From NCBI RefSeq assembly GCF_002814095.1, contig NZ_CP021913.1:3850501-3914500 (forward strand): a stretch of DNA of 64,000 bases. The letters are read 5' to 3'. This document shows positions 38,834 through 48,213 of this stretch, in pieces. A program made the translations under genes and the position numbers. Each line of letters begins with the position of its first letter. The first letter of the stretch is position 1. The notes under the pieces are model-generated. The model did no database searches and was not told the origin of the DNA. It saw only the letters and a program-made list of their open reading frames with translations. The stretch is from Sagittula sp. P11 (GTDB lineage Bacteria > Pseudomonadota > Alphaproteobacteria > Rhodobacterales > Rhodobacteraceae).

Positions 38834-39994
38834 ATGTTCCTTGCGAGCATGCGGTTCGATCTGGGCGAGGATGTGCACGCATTGCGTGAAATGGCGCATC
38901 GCTGGGCCCAGGAACGGGTGAAGCCGATGGCGGCGGCGATCGACCGCGACAACGTCTTTCCGCCGGAGCTCTGGCCGGAGATGGGCGAGCTGGGCCTGCT
39001 GGGCGTCACTGTCGAGGAAGAGTACGGCGGCGCGGGCATGGGCTATCTCGCGCACACGGTCGTCGTGGAAGAGATCGCGCGGGCCTCTGCCTCCGTCTCG
39101 CTGTCCTACGGGGCGCATGCCAACCTCTGCGTGAACCAGATCCGGCTGAACGGCTCGGACGAGCAGAAGCGCAAGTATCTGCCGGGGCTGATCTCGGGCG
39201 CGCATGTGGGCGCGCTGGCCATGTCGGAACCCTCGGCCGGGTCGGACGTGGTGTCGATGAAGCTGCGCGCCGAGAAGCGCAACGACCGCTACGTGCTGAA
39301 CGGCAACAAGTACTGGATCACCAACGGCCCGGACGCGGACACGCTGGTGGTCTATGCCAAGACCGATCCGGAGGCCGGCGCGAAGGGCATCACCGCCTTC
39401 CTCGTCGAGAAGTCGATGAAGGGATTCTCGACCAGCCCGCATTTCGACAAGCTGGGGATGCGCGGGTCGAACACGGCGGAACTGATCTTCGAGGACGTGG
39501 AAGTGCCGTTCGAGAACGTGCTGGGCGAGGAAGGCAAGGGCGTGCGCGTCCTGATGTCCGGTCTCGACTACGAGCGGGTTGTGCTGGCGGGCATCGGCCT
39601 CGGGATCATGGCCGCCTGCATGGACGAGATCATGCCCTACCTGCGCGACCGCACCCAGTTCGGCAAGCCCATCGGGTCGTTCCAGCTCATGCAGGGCAAG
39701 ATCGCCGACATGTACACCGCGATGAACTCGGCCCGCGCCTATGTCTACGAGGTCGCCAAGGCCTGCGACCGGGGCGAGGTCACGCGGGCGGATGCGGCGG
39801 CCTGCTGTCTCTATGCCTCGGAGGAGGCGATGAAGCAGGCACACCAGGCGGTCCAGGCGATGGGCGGGGCGGGGTTCCTGAACGACGCGGCGGTGGCGCG
39901 CATCTTCCGCGACGCCAAGCTGATGGAGATCGGCGCGGGCACGAGCGAGATCCGCCGGATGCTGGTCGGACGCGAGCTGATGGGGTCGATGTGA
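38834..39994 (+). CDS. ivd: Isovaleryl-CoA dehydrogenase
   Basis: The 386-residue FAD acyl-CoA dehydrogenase converts isovaleryl-CoA to 3-methylcrotonyl-CoA in leucine breakdown. The catalytic Glu is placed about residue 247 in [11 protein letters not shown], the position used by isovaleryl-CoA dehydrogenases and not by most acyl-CoA dehydrogenases. The C-terminal [16 protein letters not shown] is typical. AGGAG precedes the ATG. First gene of the leucine cluster. Confidence 0.92.
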   Translation: MFLASMRFDLGEDVHALREMAHRWAQERVKPMAAAIDRDNVFPPELWPEMGELGLLGVTVEEEYGGAGMGYLAHTVVVEEIARASASVSLSYGAHANLCVNQIRLNGSDEQKRKYLPGLISGAHVGALAMSEPSAGSDVVSMKLRAEKRNDRYVLNGNKYWITNGPDADTLVVYAKTDPEAGAKGITAFLVEKSMKGFSTSPHFDKLGMRGSNTAELIFEDVEVPFENVLGEEGKGVRVLMSGLDYERVVLAGIGLGIMAACMDEIMPYLRDRTQFGKPIGSFQLMQGKIADMYTAMNSARAYVYEVAKACDRGEVTRADAAACCLYASEEAMKQAHQAVQAMGGAGFLNDAAVARIFRDAKLMEIGAGTSEIRRMLVGRELMGSM

Positions 39995-40097
39995 GCGGAG
40001 CGCCGGGTGCGGCTGTCGGGGGCCGTTCTGGCTGGTCCGGGGCTGAGCCCTGCGTGCAGAATGCTCGGGTGCGGACGCTTTCCGCGAACCCGCTGCG

Positions 40098-40400
40098 GTG
40101 ACTCCGCGTTGGGTCATGTGGCTGCCGCTTGGCGTGCTGGTGACCTGCGGGGCGCTGTTGGCCTTCCGCTATGGCTGGATAGATGCCAACCTGACGGAGA
40201 GCGCGGCGATCGAGGCATACGGGCGGCGCTACATGCGCGAGGCGGGCGCGCCGGCGGCGGATTGCACCGGGGTTCCGGGGCAGGGCGTCTGGCTGGTGGT
40301 CCGCTGCGGGCCGGAGGCGGCGCGCTGGGAATACCGGGTGAACCGGTTCGGGGGACTGGTGGAGATCACCCGGTCGAACGGAATGGGAGAGGGGATATGA
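40098..40400 (+). CDS. Small membrane-anchored protein of unknown function
   Basis: The 100-residue frame begins at GTG (an internal ATG at 40116 is an alternative). It has one N-terminal helix (about 7-25) and a short periplasmic domain with two Cys (ADCTGVPG and VVRCGP), which may form a disulfide. The start context is weak. Its stop overlaps the next gene (ATGA), which supports it being translated. No family recognised. Confidence 0.55.
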   Translation: MTPRWVMWLPLGVLVTCGALLAFRYGWIDANLTESAAIEAYGRRYMREAGAPAADCTGVPGQGVWLVVRCGPEAARWEYRVNRFGGLVEITRSNGMGEGI

Positions 40401-40891
40401 TGCTCAGGATCATCGGCATGGCGCTTCTGGCGATGCCCGTCGCGGTGACGTTGCCGGTCGGGGCCGTGGCGCAGGACCTTGCGTTCTCGCCGCAGGTCAC
40501 CGCGGATTGCGTGTCCTCGGGCCAGCCCTTCGAGGAATGCATCGGCGCGGCGGCGGAGGACTGCATGGAGCGCAACGGTTCCGCCACCGTGGTGATGAGC
40601 GCCTGCTACGGCGCAGAGGCGGACTGGTGGGATGCGCGGCTGAACGAGATCTATTCGGGCGTCATGGCCGAGGCCAAGGGCATGGACCGGGAAAACGGCG
40701 AACATGCCCCGAGCCAGGCGGAAGCCCTGCGCCGGATGCAGCGGGCCTGGATCGCCTACCGCGACGAGACCTGCAGCTACGAGGCGAGCCTCTGGGGCGG
40801 GGGCACGGGCTCAGGCCCGGCGTTCAACGCCTGCCTCATGCGGATGACGGCGGAGCAGGGCCGCTACCTGGACACCGCGACGATCAACTGA
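40397..40891 (+). CDS. Exported LprI/DUF1311-like protein
   Basis: The 164-residue protein has a signal peptide (about 1-26, ending in VGAVAQ) and a Cys-rich domain with ADWWDARLNEIYSGVM and LRRMQRAWIAYRDETCSYEA. This is the DUF1311/LprI N-terminal pattern, found in lysozyme-inhibitor-like and other periplasmic proteins. Role in the leucine cluster is unclear. It is coupled to both neighbours: ATGA with the gene before, and a one-base stop/start overlap with the acyl-CoA synthetase. Confidence 0.75.
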   Translation: MMLRIIGMALLAMPVAVTLPVGAVAQDLAFSPQVTADCVSSGQPFEECIGAAAEDCMERNGSATVVMSACYGAEADWWDARLNEIYSGVMAEAKGMDRENGEHAPSQAEALRRMQRAWIAYRDETCSYEASLWGGGTGSGPAFNACLMRMTAEQGRYLDTATIN

Positions 40892-42447
40892 TGCTGGAGC
40901 GCGCGGACACATACGAGGCGCTGCGGGCGGGCTTCAGGTGGGAGATCCCCGACCGGCTGAACCTGGCGGAACAGGTCTGCGACGGCTGGGCCAACCGCGA
41001 ACCGGAGCGTCTGGCCATCCTCGACCTCTCGGAAGAGCGCGCGGAGCGGGTGTCCTATGCCCGGCTCCACGCCCTGTCGCTGCGGGTCGAGGACGTGCTG
41101 CGGCGCCGGGGCGTGGCGGAGGGCGACCGGGTGGGCGTGCTGCTGAGCCAGTCGGCGCTTTGCGCGGCGGCGCATGTGGCGGTGTGGCGGATGGGGGCGA
41201 TCACCGTGCCGCTCTTCAAGCTCTTCCGGGAGGACGCGCTGCGTTCGCGGCTGGAGGACAGCGGCGCGCAGGTCGTGGTGACGGACACGGAAGGATCGGG
41301 GATGCTGGCGCCCTTCGGGGTGGTGCCTGTGACCCGCGCCGACCTGCCGGAGGAGGGCCGGGGCGGCCCGGTTGCGCAGACCGGGCCGGAGACGCCGGCG
41401 GTGCTGATCTACACCTCCGGCACGACGGGCAAGCCCAAGGGCGCGCTGCATGGCCACCGCGTGCTGACTGGCCACCTGCCGGGCGTCGAGATGAGCCACG
41501 ACTTCCTGGGCCAGGAGGGCGACATGCTCTGGACGCCGGCGGACTGGGCGTGGATCGGCGGGCTGTTCGACGTGCTGATGCCCGGTCTGGCCCTGGGCGT
41601 GCCGGTGGTGGCCGTGCGGGAGGCAAAATTTTCGCCGAAAATTTTGACGCGCGTGGCGAAGGCCGGTGCCCGGAATGTCTTCCTGCCGCCCACTGCCCTG
41701 CGGATGCTGAAGGCGGAGGATGCCTCGGTCCGGGGGCTGCGCTCCGTGGCGTCGGGCGGGGAGCCATTGGGCGCCGAGATGCTGGCATGGGGCCGTGCGG
41801 CGCTTGGCGTCACGATCAACGAGTTCTACGGCCAGACGGAGTGCAACATGGTGGCGTCGAGCTGCGGTGCGCTTTTCGACGTGCGACCCGGGTGCCTCGG
41901 GCGCGCGGCGCCGGGGTTCGACGTGGGCGTGATCGACGCGGATGGGCAGGAAACGGAGGGCGAGGGCGACATCGCGATCCGCCGCGGCGCCGGGTCCATG
42001 ATGCTGGAATACTGGAACAATCCCGCCGCCACGGCCGAAAAGTTCCGGGGCGACTGGCTGGTGACCGGCGACCGGGGCGTGATCGAGGACGGCTTCATCC
42101 GGTTCGTGGGGCGCGAGGACGATGTCATAACATCCGGCGGCTACCGGATCGGCCCGGCGGAGATCGAGGATTGCCTGATGACCCATCCGGGCGTGGCCAC
42201 CGTCGGTGTAGTCGGCAAGCCGGACCCGCTGCGCACGGAGATCGTCAAGGCCTACGTGGTGGCGAAACGGGGGGCCTCGGTGAGCCCGGAGGAGCTGCAG
42301 GACTGGGTGAAGGAACGGCTGGCCGCACACAGCTATCCGCGCGAGGTGGCACTGGTCGAGGACCTGCCGATGACGGTGACCGGCAAGGTGATCCGCAAGG
42401 AGCTGAAGCGCCGGGCGGTGGCCGAGACCGAAGGAGGCGGGTCGTGA
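40891..42447 (+). CDS. AMP-forming acyl-CoA synthetase
   Basis: The 518-residue adenylate-forming enzyme activates a carboxylic acid with ATP and CoA. The P-loop-like IYTSGTTGKPKG is near residues 172-183, then a YGQTE motif, GDRG and the C-terminal catalytic Lys in TVTGKVIRKELK. In this cluster it may activate isovalerate, acetoacetate or another short acid; sequence alone does not decide. A 23-bp palindrome lies within codons 245-252 without breaking the frame. Confidence 0.88.
   Translation: MLERADTYEALRAGFRWEIPDRLNLAEQVCDGWANREPERLAILDLSEERAERVSYARLHALSLRVEDVLRRRGVAEGDRVGVLLSQSALCAAAHVAVWRMGAITVPLFKLFREDALRSRLEDSGAQVVVTDTEGSGMLAPFGVVPVTRADLPEEGRGGPVAQTGPETPAVLIYTSGTTGKPKGALHGHRVLTGHLPGVEMSHDFLGQEGDMLWTPADWAWIGGLFDVLMPGLALGVPVVAVREAKFSPKILTRVAKAGARNVFLPPTALRMLKAEDASVRGLRSVASGGEPLGAEMLAWGRAALGVTINEFYGQTECNMVASSCGALFDVRPGCLGRAAPGFDVGVIDADGQETEGEGDIAIRRGAGSMMLEYWNNPAATAEKFRGDWLVTGDRGVIEDGFIRFVGREDDVITSGGYRIGPAEIEDCLMTHPGVATVGVVGKPDPLRTEIVKAYVVAKRGASVSPEELQDWVKERLAAHSYPREVALVEDLPMTVTGKVIRKELKRRAVAETEGGGS
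41624..41646. repeat. Single palindrome CAAAATTTTC-GCC-GAAAATTTTG inside a coding region
   Basis: Two perfect 10-bp arms surround GCC. The core TTTTC-GCC-GAAAA is the same as in the second half of the tandem element within mccB, so it may be a solo copy. It encodes AKFSPKIL, which agrees with the usual family pattern at this place. Confidence 0.55.
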
Positions 42448-42541
42448 GCGGTGTGTCCACCGGGTTTGCGTGGCTTTTGGAGCGGGGGGTGACGCCGGCC
42501 GGTCCTTCAGGCGCGCGCGATCCTCAGCGGGAGGGCCTGTC

Positions 42542-43156
42542 GTGAAACCTCTGGTTCTGGGTGTCTGTCTGCTGGCCGGTTCGGCCATGGCGCAGCCGGA
42601 GGAGGCGGCGCCGGACTACGCGCCCCTGCCGAGCTTCGGGGAGTGCATGGACGAGGAGGCGGCGCGCTACGAACGCGCGCTGAAGCGGCTGAACGAGATG
42701 CCGGAAGATCAGGAGTTCGAGATCGGCGACACTCGTGGAACGGGTTATTGCGGCTCGGTGGGGTTCGTCCATTGCGACCGGGAGCCGACGCTGGAAGAGG
42801 TGCAGGACTGCCAGCTGAAGCTGGCGGCGGAGGAAGAGGCGCTGGCCGAGAAGATCCGCGCGACGCTGCCCCTGCCGGAGGAGGTCGAGGGCAAGGGCGG
42901 CGACTTCGAACAGGCGCTTTATCCGCGCGCCTATGCGCTGGCGCAGGGCATCTCGGCCGGGCCGGATTGCGACGGCGACATTCCCCAGCGCGGCACATGG
43001 TGCACGGCATGGGAAGCGAACAACCGGCTGCGGGACGCGATCCTCGCGTGGCAGCTGGCACGGTTCCTGGGCGTGGCGGAGACGGCGGTGGCCGCGGGAT
43101 GGGCCGAGGCGCCCCCGCCTCTGCGCCCGCGTGCGCGGGAGGCTGAGGATGACTGA
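42542..43156 (+). CDS. Exported protein of unknown function
   Basis: The 204-residue protein begins at GTG with GGGAGGG upstream. A signal peptide (MKPLVLGVCLLAGSAMAQ) precedes an acidic, helical, Cys-containing domain (FGECMDEEAARYE, RGTGYCGSVGFVHC, GPDCDGDIPQRGTWC). Six spaced Cys suggest periplasmic disulfides. No family recognised. It overlaps the next gene by eight bases. A 94-base gap separates it from the synthetase gene. Confidence 0.7.
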   Translation: MKPLVLGVCLLAGSAMAQPEEAAPDYAPLPSFGECMDEEAARYERALKRLNEMPEDQEFEIGDTRGTGYCGSVGFVHCDREPTLEEVQDCQLKLAAEEEALAEKIRATLPLPEEVEGKGGDFEQALYPRAYALAQGISAGPDCDGDIPQRGTWCTAWEANNRLRDAILAWQLARFLGVAETAVAAGWAEAPPPLRPRAREAEDD

Positions 43157-43553
43157 CCTGACATCGCGGCTGGCTGACCGGCGCTGCCCGGACTGCAACA
43201 CGCTGCAACCGCTTTTCGTGTCGCAGCCGGGATGCCGGCGCGTCTGGCAGCGCGACGGGGCGGAGGTCATCCCCTGTCCTGGCTGCGCGGTGCCCCTCCG
43301 GCTGGAGGCGAACACCCGCGATCCGAAGGGTATCGTGGCCAGCGTGCTGCTGGTGGCGATCCTCGGCGGCGGGCTTCTGGCGGCGCTGCGGGCCGCGACG
43401 GTCTGGGGGCTGGGGGCATGGCAGCTTGGCGGTCTGCTCCTGGCGATCGTGGCGCTGGGGATCGGGGTATCGACGGTCTGGAACGGATTCGAGGCGCGGC
43501 GGCGGCCAGTGGTCGTGGCCGGACGGGCCTCTGGGGAGGAAGACGCATCATGA
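43149..43553 (+). CDS. Zinc-ribbon membrane protein of unknown function
   Basis: The 134-residue protein has two CxxC knuckles (CPDC about residues 13-16, and CPGC near 43) that would bind one zinc, followed by two membrane helices (about 61-80 and 90-110). The ribbon would face the cytoplasm. It overlaps its upstream neighbour and shares ATGA with mccB, so it is translated as part of the leucine cluster. Function unknown. Confidence 0.75.
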   Translation: MTDLTSRLADRRCPDCNTLQPLFVSQPGCRRVWQRDGAEVIPCPGCAVPLRLEANTRDPKGIVASVLLVAILGGGLLAALRAATVWGLGAWQLGGLLLAIVALGIGVSTVWNGFEARRRPVVVAGRASGEEDAS

Positions 43554-45178
43554 GGTTGCAATCGGCGGTCCTGACGGGGTCGGAGGCGTATCGCGCCAAC
43601 AGGGAGGCGCACCTGGCCGCGCTGGCGGAGATATCGGAAGCCGCCTCGCTGGCGGCGGCGGGCGGCGGCGAGAAGGCGCGGGAACGCCACCTGTCGCGGG
43701 GCAAGATGCTGCCGCGCGAGCGCGTGGCGGGGCTGCTCGACGCGGGCTCTCCGTTCCTGGAGGTGGGCGCGCTGGCGGCGCACGGCATGTACGACGGTGC
43801 GGCGCCCGCCGCGGGCGTGATCGCGGGGATCGGCCTAGTCGAGGGGCGGCAGGTCATGGTGATCTGCAACGACGCCACCGTGAAGGGCGGCACCTACTAT
43901 CCGATGACGGTGAAGAAGCACCTACGTGCGCAGGAGATCGCCGAGGAATGCCGCCTGCCATGCATCTACCTGGTGGATTCGGGCGGGGCGAACCTGCCCA
44001 ACCAGGACGAGGTCTTTCCGGACCGCGACCACTTCGGCCGGATCTTCTACAACCAGGCGCGGATGTCGGCCAAGGGCATCCCGCAGATCGCAGCGGTCAT
44101 GGGGTCCTGCACGGCGGGCGGCGCCTATGTGCCCGCCATGTCGGACGTGTCGATCATCGTGAAGGAGCAGGGGACGATCTTCCTCGCCGGGCCGCCACTG
44201 GTGAAGGCCGCGACCGGAGAAGTGGTCAGCGCCGAGGACCTGGGCGGCGGCGACGTGCACACGCGGCTGTCGGGGGTGGCGGATTACCTTGCCGAGGATG
44301 ATGCCCATGCGCTGGTGCTGGCGCGTCGTGCGGTGCGGTCGCTGGGCAGAGTTTTCGAGGAAAACTCTGCGACGGGAAGACTTTTCGCCGAAAAGTCTTT
44401 GGGGGGCACCGCACCGGATTACGACCCGGAGGAGATCCTCGGCGCCGTGCCCGCGGACCTGCGCACCCCCTACGACATCCACGAGGTGATCGCGCGGGTG
44501 GTCGACGGGTCCTGGTTCGATGCCTTCAAGCCGCGCTTCGGCGAGACGCTGGTCTGCGGTTTCGCCCAGATCCACGGCATGGACGTGGGCATCGTCGCCA
44601 ACAACGGGGTGCTGTTCTCCGAGAGCGCGCAGAAGGGCGCGCATTTCGTCGAGCTCTGCTCGCAACGCAAGATCCCGCTGGTGTTCCTCCAGAACATCAC
44701 CGGCTTCATGGTGGGCCGGAAGTACGAGAACGAGGGCATCGCGCGCCACGGCGCCAAGATGGTGACGGCGGTGGCCACGACGAGTGTTCCCAAGGTCACG
44801 GTGCTGGTCGGCGGGTCGTTCGGTGCGGGTAATTACGGCATGGCGGGGCGGGCCTATCAGCCGCGGTTCCTCTGGACCTGGCCCAATTCGCGCATCTCGG
44901 TGATGGGCGGCGCGCAGGCGGCGGGCGTGCTGGCGACGGTCAAGCGCGACGCCATCGAGCGGTCGGGCGGCAGCTGGTCGGAGGACGAGGAGGCGGCGTT
45001 CAAGCGCCCGACGCTGGAGATGTTCGAGCGCCAGTCGCATCCGCTATACGCCTCGGCGCGGCTCTGGGACGACGGGGTGATGGACCCGCGCAAGACGCGC
45101 TCCGTGCTCGCCCTGTCGCTGCGCGCGGCGCTCAACGCCCCGGTGGAGGAGACGCGGTTCGGCGTCTTCCGGATGTGA
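43550..45178 (+). CDS. mccB: Methylcrotonyl-CoA carboxylase beta (carboxyltransferase) subunit
   Basis: The 542-residue carboxyltransferase moves CO2 from biotin to 3-methylcrotonyl-CoA, giving 3-methylglutaconyl-CoA. Oxyanion glycines lie in [14 protein letters not shown] and [12 protein letters not shown], and [16 protein letters not shown] is the MccB/LiuB form of the motif. Residues about 266-284 ([18 protein letters not shown]) are encoded by a tandem palindrome, sit in a variable linker and appear several residues longer than usual. The start overlaps the zinc-ribbon gene by ATGA. Confidence 0.94.
   Translation: MRLQSAVLTGSEAYRANREAHLAALAEISEAASLAAAGGGEKARERHLSRGKMLPRERVAGLLDAGSPFLEVGALAAHGMYDGAAPAAGVIAGIGLVEGRQVMVICNDATVKGGTYYPMTVKKHLRAQEIAEECRLPCIYLVDSGGANLPNQDEVFPDRDHFGRIFYNQARMSAKGIPQIAAVMGSCTAGGAYVPAMSDVSIIVKEQGTIFLAGPPLVKAATGEVVSAEDLGGGDVHTRLSGVADYLAEDDAHALVLARRAVRSLGRVFEENSATGRLFAEKSLGGTAPDYDPEEILGAVPADLRTPYDIHEVIARVVDGSWFDAFKPRFGETLVCGFAQIHGMDVGIVANNGVLFSESAQKGAHFVELCSQRKIPLVFLQNITGFMVGRKYENEGIARHGAKMVTAVATTSVPKVTVLVGGSFGAGNYGMAGRAYQPRFLWTWPNSRISVMGGAQAAGVLATVKRDAIERSGGSWSEDEEAAFKRPTLEMFERQSHPLYASARLWDDGVMDPRKTRSVLALSLRAALNAPVEETRFGVFRM
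44346..44399. repeat. Tandem-palindrome element inside mccB
   Basis: GCAGAGTTTTC-GAG-GAAAACTCTGC (44346-44370) is followed by exactly 6 bp (GACGGG) and AAGACTTTTC-GCC-GAAAAGTCTT (44377-44399). Both are perfect inverted repeats. The same two-palindrome, 6-bp-spacer plan is found at 54902-54957 between nuoC and nuoD. The reading frame stays open through it. Confidence 0.75.
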
Positions 45179-45273
45179 CGGAGCCGGCTGTGGACAGGAT
45201 GCGACGTGCGCGCGGTTGCAGCCTGCGCTGTGCCGGTCCCCGTTCTGGCGGCGGTTTGCGGGGGCGCCGCGCG

Positions 45274-45855
45274 TCAGCCGCGATAGGCGGTGCGCGGCGC
45301 GCCTTCCGCCGCCCCGTGCCGCTTGAACTGAAGGTTGTTCTTGCGCACGAACATCCCCATCGAACTGCGCACCGCGGGCAGGAGGGCGTCGAAGGCGTCC
45401 TCGTTCGCGGCGCGCGCCGCCAGCACGGCATTGGCCGCCTCCGTGCCGGCGACGAGCTGGTCGAGCGCCGCGATGCTGGTGTCGAAGTCGGGGAACTCCA
45501 GCTTGATCTTGCTCTTGCCGATCACGGCTTCGAGCTGCTTGTTGGGCGGCAGGTCGACCTTGGCACCTTCGGTCTGAAGCTGCTTGCCGAAGTTGTAGAG
45601 CGGCGAGGCCGCCCCCAGCGCGAGGCAAGCCTTGAGGAAACCGGTGTACTTCTGGGTGGTGCCGAATTTCTCCATCTGGCAGTCGAGTTCGATCGGCTTG
45701 GTGATGATCGGGTCTTTGGGCCGGTCGGCGCGGATCGTGCGGACGTGGATGGCGTGCGAGACGTCGAGCAGGATGTTCAGCGAAAAACCGAATTCGTAGA
45801 AAAGGTCTGCCTGCGCTTCGGTGAGGGTGCCGACAAGGCGGTATTGGCCGGACAT
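45274..45855 (-). CDS. Unknown soluble protein, opposite strand between mccB and mccA
   Basis: The 193-residue protein (MSGQYRLVGTLTEAQADLF at the start) has no signal or membrane helix and no family I recognise. It looks alpha-helical, with a basic C-terminal tail (FVRKNNLQFKRHG). It interrupts the leucine operon in reverse orientation, so mccA downstream may need its own promoter in the 148-base gap at 45856-46003. The coding character (third-position GC) matches the neighbours. Confidence 0.65.
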   Translation of the reverse strand: MSGQYRLVGTLTEAQADLFYEFGFSLNILLDVSHAIHVRTIRADRPKDPIITKPIELDCQMEKFGTTQKYTGFLKACLALGAASPLYNFGKQLQTEGAKVDLPPNKQLEAVIGKSKIKLEFPDFDTSIAALDQLVAGTEAANAVLAARAANEDAFDALLPAVRSSMGMFVRKNNLQFKRHGAAEGAPRTAYRG

Positions 45856-46003
45856 GGCTACAATCCTTGTTTTGCGGGCCGCGCGGGCCCCGGAAAATCG
45901 TGGCCGGGTAACAGCGGCCGAAACACGGAAAATACCGGATACGCTGCCAGATCGGCTGCCGTGACGCAACGGAAACAATCGGGCGGACACGGGCTGCGGG
46001 GGA

Positions 46004-47944
46004 ATGAAGATGTTTGACACGATCCTGATCGCGAACCGGGGGGAAATTGCCTGCCGGGTTATGCGGACGGCGCAGGCGATGGGACTGCGCTGCGTGGCGG
46101 TCTATTCGGAGGCGGACGCGAACGCGCTGCATGTCGCCATGGCGGATGCGGCGGTCTGCATCGGCGGGGCCGCCCCGGCGCAGAGCTACCTGCGCGGCGA
46201 CCGGATCATAGCCGCCGCGCAGGAGACCGGTGCGCAGGCGATCCACCCGGGATACGGCTTTCTGTCGGAGAACCCCGACTTCGTGGCGGCGGTCGAGGAT
46301 GCGGGGCTGGTGTTCATCGGCCCCTCGGCGGAGGCGATCCGCAAGATGGGCCTGAAGGACGCGGCCAAGCGGCTGATGGAGGAGGCGGGCGTGCCCGTGG
46401 TCCCCGGCTACATGGGCGGCGATCAGGATCCCGGCCACCTCGAGGTCGAGGCCGGGCAGGTCGGCTATCCGGTGCTCATCAAGGCCGTGGCGGGCGGCGG
46501 CGGCAAGGGGATGCGCCGGGTCGACCGGGCTGAGGACTTCATCGACGCGCTGGAACGGGCGAAGGCGGAGGCGCGCGGCGCCTTCGGCAACGACGATGTG
46601 CTGATCGAGAAGTTCATCGAGAAGCCGCGCCACATCGAGGTGCAGGTCTTCGGCGACGGCACCCGCGCGGTGCACCTGTTCGAACGGGACTGCTCGCTTC
46701 AGCGGCGCCACCAGAAGGTGATCGAGGAGGCGCCCGCGCCGGACATGCCGGAGGACGTGCGCGCCGCGATGGGTGCCGCCGCCGTGCGCGCCGCCGAGGC
46801 GATCGGCTACAGCGGGGCCGGGACGGTCGAATTCATCGTGGACGGCGCGGGCGGACTGCGTACGGACGGTTTCTGGTTCATGGAAATGAACACCCGCCTG
46901 CAGGTGGAACACCCTGTGACGGAGGAGATCTGCGGCGTCGACCTTGTCGAGTGGCAGATCCGTGTCGCCGCCGGAGAGAGCCTGCCCGCGCGGCAGGAGG
47001 ACCTGACGATCAACGGCCACGCCTTCGAGGCGCGGCTGTATGCCGAGGACGTGCCTGCCGGGTTCCTGCCCGCGACGGGCCGGCTGGCGGAGCTGCGCTT
47101 TCCCGAGGGCGTGCGTGCGGAGACCGGCGTGCGGGCCGGGGACGAGATCAGCCCGCACTACGACCCGATGATCGCCAAGCTGGTGGTGCACGGCCCGTCC
47201 CGGGCGGTCGCGCTGCGGAAGCTGGCAAGGGGCCTGCGGGCCACGCGGGTGGCGGGCACGGTCACGAACCTGAGCTTCCTCGGTGCACTGGCGGAGCATG
47301 AGGGCTTCGGCCGGGGCGAGGTGGACACAGGGCTGATCGGGCGCGAACTCGACAGGCTTGTCGCGATGCCGGAGGTCGGCCCGGCGGTCTGGGCGGAAGC
47401 GGCGCTGGGGGCCATGGGCCTGCTCGACGCCGAGGGCTGGGAGACGGGTTTCTGCCTCTGGTCGCCTTCGTGGAAGCGGATCGTGCTGGCGCGCGGCGAG
47501 GACAGGCGCGAGCTGGGCGTGATGGTGCGCGCAGCGGGTTCGGCGCTGGTCTCGGTCGACGGGACCGAGGTCGAATGCCTGAAGGCGGCGCAGGGCTGGA
47601 CCTTCGACGGGGCGGCGGGCGGCGGTGTCTTTGCCGACGGCGGGCGCGTGACGGTCTTTGCCGACTACGGCGTGGCCTTCGAGGTCATCGACCCGCTGGC
47701 TCAGCAGGCCGAGGGCGCCGCAGCGGGCGCGGCGCTGGCGCCGATGCCGGGGCGTGTCGTCTCGGTCCACGTGCGGGTCGGGCAGGAGGTCGTGGCGGGC
47801 GACCGGCTGGCCGTGCTGGAGGCGATGAAGATGGAGCACACGCTGACCGCCTCTGCCGACGGGGTGGTGGCCGAGGTGCTGGTGGCCGAGGGCGACCAGG
47901 TGGAGGCCGGGGCGGCGCTGGTGGTCATGGAGGAGGCGGAGTGA
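46004..47944 (+). CDS. mccA: Methylcrotonyl-CoA carboxylase alpha (biotin carboxylase/BCCP) subunit
   Basis: The 646-residue protein has an N-terminal biotin carboxylase (FDTILIANRGEIACRV, about 1-445) with the ATP loop KAVAGGGGKGMR and catalytic EMNTRLQVEHPVTE. A BT-like middle domain follows, then a C-terminal biotinyl domain with EAMKMEH (Lys near 612). It carboxylates biotin for MccB. The following gene overlaps its stop (GTGA). Confidence 0.95.
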   Translation: MKMFDTILIANRGEIACRVMRTAQAMGLRCVAVYSEADANALHVAMADAAVCIGGAAPAQSYLRGDRIIAAAQETGAQAIHPGYGFLSENPDFVAAVEDAGLVFIGPSAEAIRKMGLKDAAKRLMEEAGVPVVPGYMGGDQDPGHLEVEAGQVGYPVLIKAVAGGGGKGMRRVDRAEDFIDALERAKAEARGAFGNDDVLIEKFIEKPRHIEVQVFGDGTRAVHLFERDCSLQRRHQKVIEEAPAPDMPEDVRAAMGAAAVRAAEAIGYSGAGTVEFIVDGAGGLRTDGFWFMEMNTRLQVEHPVTEEICGVDLVEWQIRVAAGESLPARQEDLTINGHAFEARLYAEDVPAGFLPATGRLAELRFPEGVRAETGVRAGDEISPHYDPMIAKLVVHGPSRAVALRKLARGLRATRVAGTVTNLSFLGALAEHEGFGRGEVDTGLIGRELDRLVAMPEVGPAVWAEAALGAMGLLDAEGWETGFCLWSPSWKRIVLARGEDRRELGVMVRAAGSALVSVDGTEVECLKAAQGWTFDGAAGGGVFADGGRVTVFADYGVAFEVIDPLAQQAEGAAAGAALAPMPGRVVSVHVRVGQEVVAGDRLAVLEAMKMEHTLTASADGVVAEVLVAEGDQVEAGAALVVMEEAE

Positions 47945-48213
47945 CCTTTGCCGACCTGCCGGAGGGGACGCCGGTGATGATGTGCCCCGAGGTGCGGGCC
48001 GACCCGAAGGCGGCCTACACCGTGGCGGCGGAACTCGACCGCAACATCGCCGTCTGGTGCGGCCTCTGCCGGTTCGAGACGGCGCGACCGGGCCGCCTGC
48101 GCGAGGTGCTGGACGCCTGGCCGATGCTGGCGCGGCAGGAGGTGCCCCGGATGGGACAGCATTACGAACACACGGGCCATGGCCTCTGGTTCCTGAGGGA
48201 GGGACGGATTTGA
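47941..48213 (+). CDS. Small conserved-looking protein of unknown function in the leucine cluster
   Basis: The 90-residue protein starts at GTG overlapping the mccA stop. It has no signal. Two Cys in VWCGLCRFE and several His near the C-terminus (GQHYEHTGHGLWFL) could bind metal, but this is a guess. It is coupled on both sides: its stop overlaps the TTG start of the GST gene. Confidence 0.6.
   Translation: MTFADLPEGTPVMMCPEVRADPKAAYTVAAELDRNIAVWCGLCRFETARPGRLREVLDAWPMLARQEVPRMGQHYEHTGHGLWFLREGRI

Noticed and set aside
44346-44399. Tandem palindromes in mccB as a terminator
   Set aside because: They lie within an intact coding region and have no T tract, and the downstream half of the gene is plainly conserved.
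45044-47839. 931-codon minus-strand frame across mccA
   Set aside because: It is the reverse of mccA in a GC-rich genome. Only the 45274-45855 frame on that strand, in a different phase, lies in DNA free of a plus-strand gene.
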